IMG/VR virus record: IMGVR_UViG_3300032073_000149
Span: 1-30,258 of that record
DNA length: 30,258 bases
Direction: 5' to 3' (one strand)
DNA from: a virus
Positions 30,133 through 30,258 of this stretch are shown in pieces. The first letter of the stretch is position 1, and the number at the start of each line of letters is the position of its first letter. The position numbers were made by a program, and so were the translations under genes. Below the pieces are notes generated by a model, which made no database searches, was not told where the DNA came from, and saw only the letters and a program-made list of their open reading frames with translations.

Positions 30133-30258
30133 TTATTTGAAAGTCTTGACTACTTTAGGTCCTTTAGCGAACTCTAATCTTTTGTTATAGTGTTCAATAC
30201 TTCCGTCAATTGCAGCCTCAGCTGATTCGATTGTTTCCCTTCTGGTTACGTCATGCCA
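30133..30258 (-). CDS. C-terminal end of an unidentified phage protein
   Basis: The last 41 codons of a gene that starts beyond the right edge (the edge falls on a codon boundary), ending VTRRETIESAEAAIDGSI then EHYNKRLEFAKGPKVVKTFK and TAA. Charged and helical, without a known motif. 24 bases separate its stop from the groEL start, so the two are probably co-transcribed. Confidence 0.6.
   Translation of the reverse strand, partial: WHDVTRRETIESAEAAIDGSIEHYNKRLEFAKGPKVVKTFK

Noticed and set aside
1-30258. tRNA genes or other structured RNAs
   Set aside because: No gap is long enough to hold a tRNA outside coding sequence (the longest is about 55 bases), and no cloverleaf was seen.

Overview
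The window is one side of a tailed-phage genome. Every gene I accept lies on the minus strand, so transcription runs from high to low coordinates. The layout is that of a podovirus-type virion module: terminase, portal, scaffold-like protein, capsid protein, two connector proteins, a very large nozzle-like protein, a second nozzle-associated protein and gp14-like internal virion proteins. The DNA is AT-rich, genes abut or overlap by a few bases, and start codons follow A/T-rich leaders with no Shine-Dalgarno motif. That leader style is typical of Bacteroidetes, so I infer an (uncultured, probably marine) flavobacterial podovirus. Several virion proteins look like those of crAss-like and other Bacteroidetes podoviruses. 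The taxonomy is inference from remembered family resemblance.

Layout in transcription order. (1) 30258-28299: end of an unidentified gene, then a phage GroEL and GroES in the order groEL-groES, overlapping by 14 bases. (2) 28251-26811: a small unknown protein, a winged-helix-like protein, two tiny basic ORFs and a holin of the 3-TM/GTA type. (3) 26805-19238: host-recognition block with a fibre base protein, two enormous Thr/Ser/Asn repeat fibres (993 and 849 residues), a SAM-methyltransferase-like gene between them, and a capsule-polysaccharide-type glycosyltransferase-like gene after them. (4) 19209-17898: small genes, including one that reads as a tandem duplication of the GroES (Cpn10) fold, then a putative small terminase. 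(5) 17898-10626: TerL, portal, scaffold-like protein, major capsid protein. (6) 10559-1: an accessory protein bounded by two strong hairpin terminators with UNCG loops, connector proteins, nozzle, nozzle-associated protein and internal virion proteins, the last running off the window.

How they work together: the chaperonin pair, and perhaps the double-Cpn10 protein, would help fold capsid or fibre subunits. Terminase and portal package DNA into a shell built by the capsid and scaffold proteins. The connectors and nozzle close the head and carry the fibres. The S74 domain at the end of the 993-residue fibre would trimerise and cut itself off. The gp14-like and large internal proteins would be ejected on infection.

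The most unusual part is 20.2-26.3 kb. The two fibres are built from 6/8/10/14/16-residue units whose aromatic residues are almost always an even number of residues apart. Their repeat subtypes are arranged as a mirror image around the methyltransferase gene. Nearly every unit carries an N-T-S/T sequon. No tRNA, integrase, CRISPR array, insertion sequence or endolysin gene was seen. No gene-free stretch exceeds 100 bases.
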